The notes beneath the pieces are model-generated. The model saw nothing but the letters and a program-made list of their open reading frames with translations. It was not told the DNA's origin and did not search any database. A program made the position numbers and the translations under genes. From assembly GCA_020650975.1 (NCBI GenBank), contig JAIPMN010001206.1, forward strand, positions 1 to 40,484: DNA of 40,484 bases. The letters are read 5' to 3'. Each line of letters begins with the position of its first letter. Within the stretch, counting starts at the first letter, position 1. Shown here piece by piece: positions 1 through 11,923 of the stretch. This stretch comes from Apostichopus californicus. Lineage: Eukaryota > Echinodermata > Holothuroidea > Aspidochirotida > Stichopodidae.

Positions 1-45
1 GAGTAGCCCATCCTTACTCTGTAACATAACGTTACGCAGTGGACA

Positions 46-110
46 CAGTAACACTACTGTAACAAACAACAGTAACACTAACAAACAACAGTAACACTAA
101 CAAGTAACAG
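46..110. repeat. Short tandem repeat, ~18-19 bp unit
   Basis: Three imperfect copies of a unit reading about cagtaacactaacaaacaa follow one another. It is a minisatellite-like block at the window edge with no coding signal. Confidence 0.75.
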
Positions 111-1080
111 GGCTAGCCTGTAACATTTTTACGTGATTCAAGCCCGTGAGCAACAATTTTACCTTCAATTACAGCTCTGAGAAACAGATGATGTTGTTCA
201 TTGAAATAGAAGTTATTGAATGTTGTCCATTGGGTACATTGGGAATGTTGATTGATGCAGCTGTCTTGGGAATACAGGGTTTAGGAAGCAGCCATTTTCT
301 CCATAGGAATATCAAATTGAAGCCAACAAACACAGGAGTGTTTCATTCAGCGTCAACTTCAACACAGCCCAGAGATCAAGAAAGAGCCGAAGCATGTCGC
401 GGACAAGTATATATAGCCTACAGGACTAGGAGTTTCGTCGACGCCTTTGGATAAGACATTATTAGCAAGTTTATTTTTGTGTTAAGCAAATCAAACATTT
501 TTCATTTCTTATCTGGGTAACGATCCCCAGACGGGCTCCAACATGGGAGACAGCATAATCATTAATCCCATGACCACACCCTCCTTTATAAAAAAAAAAA
601 AAAACGGTCATTCGCCTCTGGCTCTTCCATATTGGTTCAGTCCCTATAATATAAGTCAGTCGGGGGACTTTACAATATCCCCATTCCATTACATTTGAAA
701 TCCTGATCAACAATGGTATCATGAAATACCGGTAGCAGGCTTATATAATTGTAATGGAACAGTATAAATTACACAAAAATGAAATATGTTTAAACAAGTC
801 GATTTATCAATACCATCGCATTTAACAGGAACCCGTATACATATATTTTTGACGTAATCTTTTTTAGGGTTAGGGATATAACCTGATTGATGACTGTCGA
901 TGTAGATGTGTTTTTTTTTTTTAAAAGCGGTAAATGACTACATCACTGAACGGATGGAAACTGTTAATAACATCAGTGCGAAGGTATACGTGCATGTTTG
1001 TTTGCTTATCTGCAAACTATGTCGCCAGGTGAGTCAAATGGACATGCATCTCGAACCGTCTTTTTGGATGCCTGCACAGA
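111..1080. other. Noncoding stretch, no gene seen
   Basis: AT-rich DNA with only short chance open frames and small A/T homopolymers (near 587-605 and 910-921). I see no splice-flanked exon, RNA gene or complete repeat element here. Confidence 0.5.
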
Positions 1081-1083
1081 GCT

Positions 1084-1172
1084 GGGTTAACAGTAGGGCC
1101 CATAGGGCCCAGGCCCGGGGCCCCCAGATTTTGAGGGGCCCCCAATTATTTAGGTCCCCAAATTTTGGTTGA
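1084..1172. repeat. Diverged half-copy of the GGGCCC-rich MITE
   Basis: The stretch ggttaacagtagggccca followed by repeated GGGCCC/GGGGCCCCC blocks lines up with the left end of the element at 1334-1651 (ggattaacaatgaggcaa, then CCTCGGGCCCCCAC). It looks like an older or truncated relative. No second terminus is visible. Confidence 0.45.
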
Positions 1173-1333
1173 GGCATTTCATCAACTATCAGTTGTTTGC
1201 CTTGCAGCATGAAAAGTTGTTGTTCTTCTAAACAACATTTGAAAGGGTGGCGCTATTGAAAAAAATATTATACATCCAACGGATGGCCTCAAGTACCCAT
1301 CAAGTACCCATCAAGATTTCGATGTATTGTGGG

Positions 1334-1651
1334 CAGTGCCGGATTAACAATGAGGCAAGCGAGGCAAATGCCTCGGGCCCCCACAAAAAGGGGCCACCAC
1401 AAAAAAAAATCAACCAAAAATATTAAGGGTAAATGTATGTGTTGTAACAGTATATATCAGTTGTATGTAACAGTATATTTTGGATATCTATAGACATGGG
1501 AAGTGCCATTTCCTGCAATCTAGGGGACGTGTTAGCCCAATTTTTTCTTGTACGCTCCGCGCCAATCGATGGTGGCGCTCCGCTTAGATAGTGTTAAGGG
1601 CCCCCACATTGACATAGGCCTCGGGCCCCCACATACCTTAATCCGGCACTG
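1334..1651. mobile_element. MITE-like element, 14-bp terminal inverted repeats
   Basis: CAGTGCCGGATTAA at 1334-1347 is matched by its exact reverse complement at 1638-1651. The 318-bp interior has no coding capacity. CCTCGGGCCCCCACA occurs near both ends in the same orientation. The CAGTG-type terminus resembles hAT-derived nonautonomous elements, which is family knowledge; I do not see a clean 8-bp target duplication, so the superfamily assignment is inference. Confidence 0.7.
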
Positions 1652-2734
1652 TGCCTGCATGTACTAACTTATGTCCCTTTAATTGGTGGTTATGTGGACT
1701 TGTGTTACTAGTTTGTGCGTAACTTAATTGGCCACAAAACTAATTACTAATAACGGCAGTAACACCACAGCTTTATAACCTTTACAACGTCCATGATCTT
1801 GAACAAACGTCAACAGTAAGCCCATGCGCATGTCAAAACCTGTTCATATATAGCCGGAGATGCATCGATAGACCGATCGAGCTGACTTGGAATCTCAACT
1901 AATTTGCATATCATATTTGATGGTACCAATGGTTATTGTATAATTAAGTTGGTAAGGGCTAAATACCTGTTAATTTGTGAACGAGGGGAACTACTCCGTA
2001 GAATTTGTTCGGTTCATACTTGGTTTACTTAGGTGACTATGTTAGAAAGTAAATCATGGCGGCGGAGCCCAGGGGGAATCAGTATAGGTTCGTGCCCCCT
2101 CCACTTTTGTAAAAAAAATATTTAATAATTCTAAAGAGCCCTATCATTTTGTGAACGAGGCGTACAGTATTCCATTTTTTCAAAATGTCATATTGTTGTT
2201 CTTCGTTTTATATTTTTTCTTATTAAGAAGGTCCTATTGTTAAACAATTTAAAGAAAATATGTTATTATGCAGTGCCTTTTTGTTCTAAAAAACTTTTTG
2301 GTATACGTGGTATACGGAATACATACAAACAAATCAATTTGTCGAGAAATTATGATGCAAATATCAAATTAAAACGTCCCACTGCCCTCGAAACTTGTGC
2401 CTCTGCTTTATCGCTCTCTCGCCAATTTAGGCTTCTTCTACCGCCCTCAAGTAGAGTGTGACATAATAGTTGCTCTGAAAAGAGTCAATACCATTGTCTT
2501 CTTATAATTCTTAACTTGGTAACTCACCCTAATACTAAAATCAAGTTTGTCTTGCACATACCAACATCTAATTTCCTTCTAAACTATTCTTTTAACTATT
2601 TTTTTTGTAGTACTTCAACTGTGAAGTCTTAAAACACAGTAGGGGCCAATATGTCGGTTCACTTTGTGTTGCGTAGAGTGTCCAGCATGATAATATATCA
2701 TTGAACATAACTACACAAGGAATAAGTTTGTTCA
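1652..2734. other. Noncoding stretch, no gene seen
   Basis: AT-rich sequence with short chance frames (for example 2237-2461) that lack splice context or recognisable residues. Nothing else could be supported. Confidence 0.45.
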
Positions 2735-2985
2735 AAGTTAGCTTTATAGTATGTATGTTAGATCCTCATGCAAGCAGGAACTCACGAAGAAGCCTCATTG
2801 GCTTATCAAAGCCGCAAGCTGACCGAAGTCAGTCTCTTAGATTCATTTTAACGTCCATGATTATGAATTGTCAATTGTCAACAACTCTGTAACTGGACGA
2901 CATACATTAATCGTGGAGTGACTCGAACTCGGGACCTTATGATTGAAAGGCACCGTCGTTAACCACTGAGCTAACACTCCTTGGA
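2735..2985 (-). mobile_element. tRNA-headed SINE, minus strand
   Basis: The reverse complement of 2915-2980 reads GGAGTGTTAGCTCAGTGG... and ends ...GAGTTCGAGTCACTCC. It has a near-complete acceptor pairing (GGAGTG/CACTCC), an A-box TAGCTCAGTGG and a B-box-like AGTTCGAGTC. The T-stem pairs poorly and the anticodon loop is irregular, so this is a tRNA-derived head and not a working tRNA. A SINE-like body follows on the minus strand down to about 2735, including a GCGGCTTTGATAAGCC segment. Boundaries are approximate. Confidence 0.6.
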
Positions 2986-4069
2986 AGCTACTGATAACCT
3001 ATGGGGAATTAATCGACTTTGTCATGGTTACCGGCTCTATTCAAACTCTCTCTTTTCTTGTCCGTATTCAAAGCTACTTTGTATGAAAATTGATAATTTA
3101 TGGAAAGTAGACATTTCTCTCCCAGATTTAAGGTTACGTAATAATAGTCAATTGAATGTTGCAGAATCTAGTTGGTAAGTTGCTGTTTAAAACGGATGGC
3201 ACACATTCATTCTACTCTAAAACGGGAAAATATACTGAAACATTTGTCGATGTGACGTAACAATAATGAGACAGTTTGACAATTTAACATTGATTTATAT
3301 AGTGATGTGAATTAATAACGCGTCCACGTATCTCCACTGTCTCAGAGAATTAAGGACGACATATTTGTTCATGTTGATCATAATATTATGACATCATCAT
3401 GATTATGCATGTAAAAAAAAAAGGAACGGCGCACGGTCATGGAATGTTATACGCTAAAATGACAAGGACGATAAACGTTTCAGGTGTTTCTTAATATGAA
3501 CGTTCGTACTCTTAATAAAATTTCGACATATCGCTTACTAAATTAAAGACTGAGTTGATAAAACTATCTATCTTGACATATTAAAGTAAAACAGGTTGCA
3601 TCGTACATGGTAGTTTCTTTTAATTTCCGTCTAATTCTGGGAACGTTAACTTATATGAAACTGAGTAATGAATGTTTGCTGGTTATTTCACGTGGAGAAA
3701 CATGACCAAAATGAGTAATGATTTCGTCATACGAAACGATATAGATTGAGAAGATGCAATAAGTATATATCTGTCTAATGTAGATAGGCCTACACAGGTG
3801 AAATAGTTTACTCTTTGCACTACTGTATCCATGACGGTGAAAAGAAAAATCTTTTTTTGGTTAAACTCGTAGGAAGAATTGAATTTCCTCATACTTCAAA
3901 ATCTCTTTAGACATCCTTCCCATACGTCAGCGTTACCATCCAAAAATACCGCTTGGGAGCGGAACATCCAATAGATGTCCATCCGACGGTTAAGTGAGTA
4001 ATAGACTCATGTCAACTACCTACGACGAGTGTAAGCAACTGGACGTGTTATCCACAACGTGCTAGGAAG
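2986..4069. other. Noncoding DNA upstream of the three-exon gene
   Basis: AT-rich sequence with no supported gene. It presumably contains upstream regulatory DNA for the gene whose TATA box lies at 4070, but I cannot name a specific site. Confidence 0.4.
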
Positions 4070-4077
4070 TATAAAAG
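4070..4077 (+). promoter_or_regulatory. TATA box of the three-exon gene
   Basis: A consensus TATAAAAG lies about 170 bp upstream of the start codon at 4244. Transcription would be expected to begin near 4100, leaving a 5' UTR of roughly 145 bp with no obvious upstream intron. The spacing fits a TATA-driven RNA polymerase II promoter. Confidence 0.6.
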
Positions 4078-4243
4078 AGCTCTGCTACCGGACACAGTAG
4101 CACACTGTTAAACAAGATCCCTATTAGTTACTCACGATAAAGGTCGGAAGATTGTAAGGAAGACAGAACTTCGAACTTACCATCAAGAATCAAGAATATT
4201 TATTTTATTCCATCCAGAAGTTGAATACCGTTGGAGACACAAA

Positions 4244-4280
4244 ATGGACGCAAGGATCGCTTCAGTTCTATTTATCATTG
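4244..4280 (+). CDS. Exon 1 (coding part): start codon and signal-peptide core
   Basis: The ATG at 4244 opens MDARIASVLFII, and the exon ends in a single G before the donor GTATGC. It is too short to stand out as an ORF. It is supported by the TATA box upstream and by phase match: the lone G joins CC of exon 2 to give Ala, continuing the hydrophobic stretch as ACVPSILGIA. Confidence 0.7.
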
Positions 4281-7200
4281 GTATGCTTTTTGTTATCTGT
4301 TTCTTTGATCATGATAGTATCACTTTTGACAGCAATAATCTTTGAAAAAAAGATATTCTTGTTCTTTTTAGACACAAAAAGGTTTTGAACAATTGAAAAG
4401 GAAAGTTTCTGCATCTCTATTTAAATATGTATGTACCGTGATTTCATTTAATCTAAGCACAAAAAAAAAAGATGGAAAATGTGATATGATATTTTATGGT
4501 TCTATCATCTTACACTCTAACATGCATGTTAACGTTGTTGCTAAAATTAAGAGAACGAATGAATGATTAAGATATATCTTCTGTATAGTTCCTAGGTTCA
4601 GCTTTAATAATGAAAGTGTAAGAAGTAAAGATGCTCTACAAAAAGAACAACTTGCATTGAGAATCATAGACGAAGTAGACAAAAATCCATCAATTTATTC
4701 CAATAGACAATAGGTAGTTTGTGTTCCAAAATATCAACAGACTCAGAATCATGAACAACAAGTGACTAACCTGAACATCTCATTTATTGTTTAGGGAACC
4801 AAATATGTATTGTTTTAATCGATATTGCCAAAACTAGTCATCAGTGATTCCTTTTTAAAGTATTATTCCTTACATTTTAACTGTTGAGACGGTCCCTTAA
4901 CGTTCAGATTTACTATAATACCTTTCAATAAACGTTTGCTTTCACTATTAGCTGAAGTTATTTGAGAAGTAATAATTGTATCAGACGAATGCGAAGAATA
5001 TGTCTGTCATCCAGAAACAAAATTACGAAAAATGTAGTAAAATGTTTGTACAGACGTTTTTCTTTACTGAAGACAATTTTACTTATGAGCATATGCTTGC
5101 AGCATAACAGAGTGGCAACATATTGAATCATGTCATTTGTTTAAGTCACCAAAACTTTTATGAAAGATGACCTTATAATAAATATGTGGGCATTAGCTAG
5201 TGAACAAGGCTCTGTTTCTTCAGACAATGATATTGTTAAAAAGACTTTCAACTGTAGGTATACATCTTAAAGGACTCAACAGATGCAGTCAATGTACAAG
5301 AAACATCATTGCAAAAGACCTAACACATTTTATAAACTGTTGCTTTGAAACAAAATATCATCTTTCTGATTAAAAATGTCTCCGTTAAGCTTTCTTGAAA
5401 CAATGGAACATTGTTCCTTTTAATCTCAACTTAAAGGGTTATAATTAAAGCGTATCATATGCTGATCTATAATGTATGCTGAACACACGTTCATGCACTG
5501 TACTTTCATTGAAGCCTGTTTTTAATTTTTCAGTTTGCGTTATTAAGGAAATTAGACGGTGGAAACTTAATTGAAGCTCATTAAAACGATTCAGTCTTTG
5601 TATGAGTCATATACTCACATCCTGTGAAAAAGGCTTTTGCTGAGACCTTTATGATATGTCAACAGGAGATTGTCTTTTAACTTTGTAATAATATCTATAT
5701 GATAAAACAATTAACGGTGAAGGAGAAATGCATGCTTTCATAATGTTCGTTTCATTTTTTCCCCGTTATGCTATATTTTAGACTTGCTATTTGTAATTGT
5801 AGAGTTTACTGTATAGTTTATTAGTTCTACAGTTTTACCTATTTGTGGTTTAGATATATATCATTACTTATAGGGCTCTTACGTACCATATAGAATCATA
5901 GCATATCTCCCAATCTTACATTATATTTAGACAGAAATGTACTGTTAACATGTTATAATCCAACAACAAGAGGGGAACATTTTAACGATGCCAGTAATGT
6001 TTCTATAGCTATCCTAGTTTTCAAATGGTGTTTAAGATATGTTGAAATTATGGTATGCTCTTTAGGCTTAGTGATGAAGATTTCGACTTCTCAGTCCAGG
6101 CCGAATTGATAACTTAAATATATTGTTTAACTTAAATTCTTAACATTACAATGAGGCTTTGAACGCGATACTAGCAAAAGACCATGGATGACATGCAACA
6201 TCATTTGTCCCGGACACCTTAAATGCATTGTAAACATCTAAAAACCATGTTTTTATATTGGGATGTGAGCTGACCTAATGTTTTTGTGTGCTGCACTAAA
6301 TAGTTTAGGCGCTTTGGTTGAATATGTATTGATATTTCATAGGATAGTTCTCAAAATATACACCCTGGACTCAATAGTACCAGTTTTTTAAAGGTCTAAC
6401 TATATATCAAATTAATTTTTGTGCCAACCGTCATTCTTTAAGAAACACTGTACTGGATTACACTAAGACTTAGCTAATGGGTGTAACGATCATGTAATGA
6501 GGCTTCAAGTTACTACAATCAACCTTAAATAGGTCGCATCTCTCCCCACGCTGACCCAATGCAGAAAATCGACCATCAGCCTAGCTTATACAATTTTGCG
6601 TGTTGTATGATATAAATAGGTTGTCAATATTAACCATTGGCGTGTGCGGTTGAGTTGTGACAGAATTAACGCAGTCATAACTTGACACTTTATTCCCTGT
6701 AGATAAAATCCATTCACCTGTCGACGAGAAAAGGCACGTCCATCTGGGTTTGATTATGTCCATTAATATTACAAGAAACACGTGTTTTCCGGCTTCTAAT
6801 AGAAATCAATTAGTGGCTACTAATTTTGTGTTTCCTTGGCAGAACCACACACTGACACATATAGGGACATATCGTCATATGGGCTGTATTGTTGGAGTTA
6901 TTTTTGTCATAAAGGTCGATAGGATATGCCAACAGGCAGTTGAATTCATACTAAAATAACTAAAGTGAGGCACTTCCCTCTATTTACAAGGTTCACTATA
7001 GATTCATGTCAACGCACGATGTACCTTAAAGGTGATTATCCACTTGGTGCCTCTACGGCACGTACAACTATAACCTATAGTGGAACATATTTTGATATCT
7101 TGCAAAGAACTTAGTATGTCGTAAGTATGAACATATTAAGCATTCTCTGTTTTCTCTAATTATTCATATTTAATTAGTGTCCAGTGGATTGCAGTAAATG

Positions 7201-10200
7201 CATTGAGCTCTCTATTACATTATAATATTTCGGTATTTCTAATCAAGTTTTGTTTTCACAATCATTCGTGTAGGCTGTAATTATATACACACTAGCTCAT
7301 GCGTATTTATCTAAGAGCAATATCATGTTAACATTGTCAAATCACTCAATGATATTTCTCGTATCAAACGATAGTCATTTGGAAGTAATATGTAATGTAA
7401 TGTAAATAAAATCTTATATAGCGCACTACGCGCGATGCATCTGTGCGCTTTACAAACAATCTAGAATATACAATGACATAAAACAATAAATACATAAAAC
7501 AGTAAATACCTATACATTATACAGATATATATACAGGAATATGAGATCGAAAAACGATGATATATAATAAAAATACTGTATTTAAGATTAGGTTAGTAAC
7601 TTTCTGTCACACATTTACTTGGATAATATAGAGAATATACTTAAATATCCTATGACACGTTGTGTGAACGTATAAAGGGGATATATTTTGAAAGAGTAAT
7701 TGTATTTCTACACAATGGAATCCTAATTTTAGCGTTCACTTGTATGAGTATATTTGAAACCATGGCAATATATTCCATGTAATATTTGGGCTGGAAACAC
7801 CACCCAGAAGGTAAAATACTCCACATAGTTCGTTTTGTATCTGTCTCTCTCTCTGTCATAGCATCGGCTTTAGCGCTTAGAATATTCGTATAAAGAATGT
7901 GCGATTTTCGTAATCATAATGATTCAGGATTACTAATTGAGGTTCTCAATTGACGGAAAGGTAACTATACTTAGACGTGATTCCAAAAATAGTAACTACT
8001 GATTGGGAACTTCCTGCTTGACTATTCTGGCGTAGATAGACTTGTGTGTGATATAAATATATTGCCGAGGAAATCACGAATCAACATAAGACAACAAGCC
8101 AGGAATATAGGCGTCACATGTTGAGATAAATAAAGTCATGATTCTCGAATACCAAAATAAATATATAAAAGGAATTAACTTCAGCAATGAGTAACGTGAA
8201 GAGTCCACACTCCCATTATGGCCCTTCTTATTCATCAGACACAGGATATTGTGCAAATTATATATATAAAGCTTACATATCTTTGCTTCAAATTTTAGCA
8301 GCTTGTTGGATCTTAATTCATCTTAATTCATATTAAAAATATTCGGAAATACTCATCAAAATTGAATTTGAATAAATGATAAATAAGTGCCTTCATCAAA
8401 GAATTGGACCTCGTTTTGATAATAATCAAGACAATATTTTTTTCAGTGCGTTTTGTTTTCTAACTGGCGAAAATATCCACATGTCAATGCATATATTAAG
8501 AATATTTTAATAGTACTTAACTCTAGGAGCCATCATTTACCATTTTCAAATAAATATGGTGTGTTAAAATAACATATATGATTTTCTTTTTTAAAATTTG
8601 TAAGAGCTACAGAAAATGGAATTATTGGATAGAACAACTCTTAATTCCCGAAGATTTAGAAATACAAGAACAATGCGATAATTTGTGTTGGCTTCCTCTT
8701 GCTAAATGTTTAACTGTGATCAACGAAACGTCATATTAATTATATGGATATGGTTGCCTACTGTTACATATGTTAATGATAAAGTTTAGGGTTGCTATTT
8801 GGGACCAGTAGAAAGAATGATCTCTTTAATACTAAATTTTACTTCAACTTGGAAAAAAATGTAGAGCCAATAGTTACAAAGATGTAACCATACGTACCAT
8901 ATGGTACATCATTAAAATCTCTACTTCTCTCTATAGTTACTTATTACACTATACTTAATTCGATCATCAACTTAGCATTATAAATAACGACTAACGTTTA
9001 TATCCTTTGAATGTGGAAAACATCACGTAGATATATCGATTTTTTTTATGATATCGGTTGTATACCAACCAACTGTCAATGTAGGACTTGATTTACATAT
9101 ATGTAGCTGCACCCTGCTGATAAAGACAGTGCACCACCCACAGAAACACTCAGTGCATGCGGAGATGACGAGTAGGAAATATTCATAAATATGTCACCAT
9201 GTTGAAGTCATACAGTTTGATAGGTAGTAGTGGAATAAAAACACCGTGACGTGTCTCTTTATAAAAGTGTATAATAAGTGGCTTCCTTCGGACAGGAACA
9301 GGTAATTACTGTCAAAATGAGGGACGCAAAGGTTAACGGTAAATGCATTATCGAGGGCGATCTTTGTGTTCTTGCACCAGCGCTCATTATGCGGCTCTGT
9401 CTTGAACAAGAGTACCTCTATAGAGAATTATTTTGCATTGACTTTTATTTGTTTGCACCAAGAGGTAGCAGGTACAGAGCGTATCTCGAGTGTAGTTCTG
9501 GCGATTACGATGACGTATTCAGTCCCTGTCTCCTTGCCCTTCGCTCCTCCCCTCCCCTCCCTCCCCTCCCATATGCCCGCCCGGGGCATCTTGTTCCATT
9601 CCTGCTACTATTGTTTTCCCTCCTTTGATCCTCCTGCTTCGTCTCTCGGTTCCTCTGGCTCTGCTCAGCTTCCTCACTCGTCAAGCTCCCCTACTAGTCG
9701 CCGCCTCTTGCCATACCTTGCCCCGCTGCTCTTACACAGCTATACTTCCTGATCCTCCTGCTTCTTCGGTCTCCAGCTCATGCTCTCTTGCATATCTCAC
9801 CTCATCCCCTGTTGGCAGCCTCTTTTAACAACCACCACTTTAATTCACTTTATTTGAACGAGTCATTTAAGGGTTACAGACTATATTCCATTGAGCTGTC
9901 ATTTAATTCCTGAGTATATTGCATGTTTCACGCTGTAGACAATGATTCACCTCTTTAAAGACACAAAATTAGCTTTGATTTGTTGTACACCGCTAAAACC
10001 ACTGCTGTTTGTACAAGTTGTATTTCTATAACCCTTTCAATTTTGTTTAAAAAATGCTCCTTTAATTAGCCATACTTACAATGTAGTACACATTTGTCAG
10101 GACAATGAGGGTAGTGTAATCCAAAGGTTGTTTATACGAAGTTAGAAGAACTTGGTTTTTATATGAATCATGGATTTACATTAACATTCATATGCACTTA

Positions 10201-11730
10201 GGAGCCGATGTCATCATCGATTTTGTCTTAATGGAGCATTTCAGAGACTTAGCTGTTTGAAAGGTGACTGTCTTGAAAACCAGAACAGATGTATAGAAAC
10301 ATTACTAGCAGTCAGATGTTCTTGATTCTTGGACGATAATATATCAAGTCGTCCTTTAAGTATAGAAAAAGGTGTACATAGTTGTCAAACAAATGTTGGT
10401 GTTGTTTCTTACATTTACGAATCTGACGTCGATGAATGATGTGGTTACGTTTTCATTTTTTTTTGTCTCTTTCAGCCTGTGTGCCCTCAATTTTAGGGAT
10501 CGCTATACCACCACCACGTGGTATTGGTTCATCCTATGAATCGTCCTATGAACCTCTTGAGTTAGTAGCAGCCAATAGTCCTGGTCTACTCATTCTGAAT
10601 GGACCCGTACAAACCAGTGAATTTGAGTCCGAACCAGCTGAGTCAGACATTGAACCCATCGAATCTGATTTTGAGCCTGCAGAATCAAGTGATAACGGTA
10701 AGTTCCTTAGTATGAATGTTTAAGTGCCATGTCGTGCAATCAAGTATGGAATCGTTAATCTGCAAAGTGTCATCGCATTAAATAAAGCAAGTAAATTTAG
10801 TGGTCATTACATATATTCAAGATATATAACGGTGATGAACCTGTCATGGCACGGAATCAAAAATTAATCGTAGTAGTAGTAGTATCAAATGCCAAAGTGC
10901 AGTCTCTACGTAAATCAAATAACAATGGCAATTGACTAAATGTCTTGCCACAAAATAAAGCCATAATAATTAAAGTCAAAGAATCAACTTAGAATGGTAA
11001 GTGAGGTAATGGTATAGATGGCTTGGCGTAAAATCAAGTGCTGCAAGTCAAGGCAGTACATCTTAATTTCCTAACCCAACTCTGCCGAGCTACCAAATGA
11101 AAATGTTAAATAACCCAGAGCAGTTTAAAATAAACAAACAAACATCAGCTGTGAAATTTTGTCCCTGACAATGATACAAATAAATGACGACCAAAATCAG
11201 GAATGATTGTCACACGTGACTCCAACAACGCCTTGGAATTTTGTTGAATTTGATGAATTCTCTCCATGAGCACCTGTCTAATAAGACCAAGTACAGAAAG
11301 ATTCTTAGTTCATTTGTTAGACAGAATACTGTAATCTCTGCCACTGAGTTGATAGTGATGTAGCTTTACCATTGTAGTTCTACAAGTGACCTTACTCCCC
11401 CTTTATATTATTCGTTTCTTTCTTGTTGCCCAAGCTGTTGACGGAGACGTGTGGGCTGCGGGAGGACAAGCCAGACCAGATCGAAATGGAGCAGCTGGTG
11501 GAGCCGCTGGTGCTAACGGTGTTGGGCCAGCACAAGGTGGTGGACAAGTAAGGCCCGACACAGCTGCAGGAAATCCTCAACAAATCAGCGCTTCTCATGG
11601 TGCAGGAAGAGCTGTCGGTCTTGGCTTCGCCGTTGGAGCTTTTTTCTTGGTGGTTCTCGCCGCAGGAGTGGCTGCTTACGTCATCAGGCGACAAAGGAGA
11701 ACTCGCAACGCACCGGAACGACTTAATTAA
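4244..11730 (+). CDS. Small secretory-pathway single-pass membrane protein, 3 exons
   Basis: Joining 4244-4280, 10476-10697 and 11435-11730 gives 555 nt, exactly 184 codons plus TAA. Both introns are phase 1 with GT...AG ends (GTATGC/TTTCAG and GTAAGT/CCCAAG). Residues 1-22 form a signal peptide (MDAR, then a hydrophobic run ending LGIA, with cleavage likely before IPPP). Residues 62-85 carry three acidic repeats (FESEPAESD, IEPIESD, FEPAESSD). Residues 94-144 are Gly/Ala/Gln-rich with two RPD motifs. Residues 146-170 are a transmembrane helix, followed by a basic stop-transfer RRQRRTR and a 14-residue tail. Topology is therefore type I with an acidic, probably disordered ectodomain. I recognise no family or enzyme motif and see no cysteine-rich domain. 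A missed small exon in the 6.2 kb first intron is possible. Confidence 0.7.
7388..7460 (-). mobile_element. 3' terminus of a LINE or LINE-dependent SINE, minus strand
   Basis: The reverse complement reads TTGTAAAGCGC...GCGCTATATAAG, then an (ACATT)n-like short tail. The same terminal signature occurs after the LINE reverse-transcriptase remnants ending near 37260 and 32900, so this is a 5'-truncated end of a related element. Confidence 0.5.
9532..9830. repeat. Pyrimidine-rich, higher-GC low-complexity block in intron 1
   Basis: C/T-dominated sequence (CCTCCCC runs) stands out from its AT-rich surroundings. GATCCTCCTGCTTC appears at 9627-9640 and again at 9751-9764, suggesting an internal duplication of about 124 bp. 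All three + frames stay open for tens of codons because of composition; the predicted peptides (Pro/Ser/Leu runs) are not convincing proteins. Confidence 0.5.
10476..10697 (+). CDS. Exon 2: end of signal peptide and acidic repeat region
   Basis: Acceptor TTTCAG follows a T-rich tract and donor GTAAGT is consensus. It encodes residues 13-86 plus one base of codon 87. Content: ACVPSILGIA (end of signal peptide), a proline patch IPPPR, SSYESSYEP, and the [F/I]EPxESD repeats. Length 222 nt, phase 1 at both ends. Confidence 0.75.
10698..11434 (+). other. Intron 2 of the three-exon gene (737 bp)
   Basis: GTAAGT at the 5' end and a pyrimidine-rich tract ending CCCAAG at the 3' end. AT-rich with a short GTA trinucleotide run near 10870. 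No additional exon recognised. Confidence 0.65.
11435..11730 (+). CDS. Exon 3 (coding part): Gly/Ala-rich stem, transmembrane helix, basic tail
   Basis: The exon opens in phase 1 (G|CT = Ala87) and ends with TAA at 11728-11730. It encodes a Gly/Ala/Gln-rich juxtamembrane region, a hydrophobic stretch of about 25 residues (AVGLGFAVGAFFLVVLAAG...), and RRQRRTRNAPERLN. The positive-inside charge pattern supports a cytoplasmic C-terminus. GC content and codon regularity are clearly above the flanking introns. Confidence 0.75.
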
Positions 11731-11917
11731 ATAAAAGAAAAGAGAAAAAAGAGATAAGGAATTGATCCAAAAAGTCATAGATTGTATTCCAAACAGAACA
11801 GCTGAGCAAACATCTTCTTCTTCAATAATCAAAGAAGTCTGCCCAGTTTGACATATTCTGACGAAAACAAAGCACAAGTTCTATGGCAATTAGAGACTAG
11901 AAGTGTGTATAAACTAA

Positions 11918-11923
11918 AATAAA
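11918..11923 (+). terminator. Candidate polyadenylation signal AATAAA
   Basis: AATAAA about 190 bp after the stop codon, followed by a TG-rich stretch, would give a compact 3' UTR. Another AATAAA (11730-11735) overlaps the stop codon itself and is less likely to be the only one used. Confidence 0.45.

Larger units (their letters stand above)
4281..10475 (+). other. Intron 1 of the three-exon gene (6.2 kb)
   Basis: It starts GTATGC and ends in a polypyrimidine tract and TTTCAG. It is AT-rich, with a LINE/SINE terminus at 7388-7460, a pyrimidine-rich block at 9532-9830 and a 14-bp palindrome GTACCATATGGTAC at 8894-8907. I saw no further exon that could be phased in. Confidence 0.6.

Noticed and set aside
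2915..2980. Functional tRNA gene on the minus strand
   Set aside because: The acceptor pairs, but the T-stem has several mismatches and the anticodon loop is irregular; a SINE head or pseudogene explains it better.
9278..9752. Overlapping 116- and 128-codon + strand frames
   Set aside because: Open because of C/T-rich composition in several frames at once; low-complexity peptides and no splice or domain evidence.
11730..11735. AATAAA overlapping the stop codon as the main poly(A) signal
   Set aside because: It would leave almost no 3' UTR; the site at 11918 is more plausible, though the first cannot be ruled out.
11392..11877. 161-codon open frame on the minus strand
   Set aside because: Antisense of exon 3 of the + strand gene, whose frame has splice support and a clear transmembrane segment.
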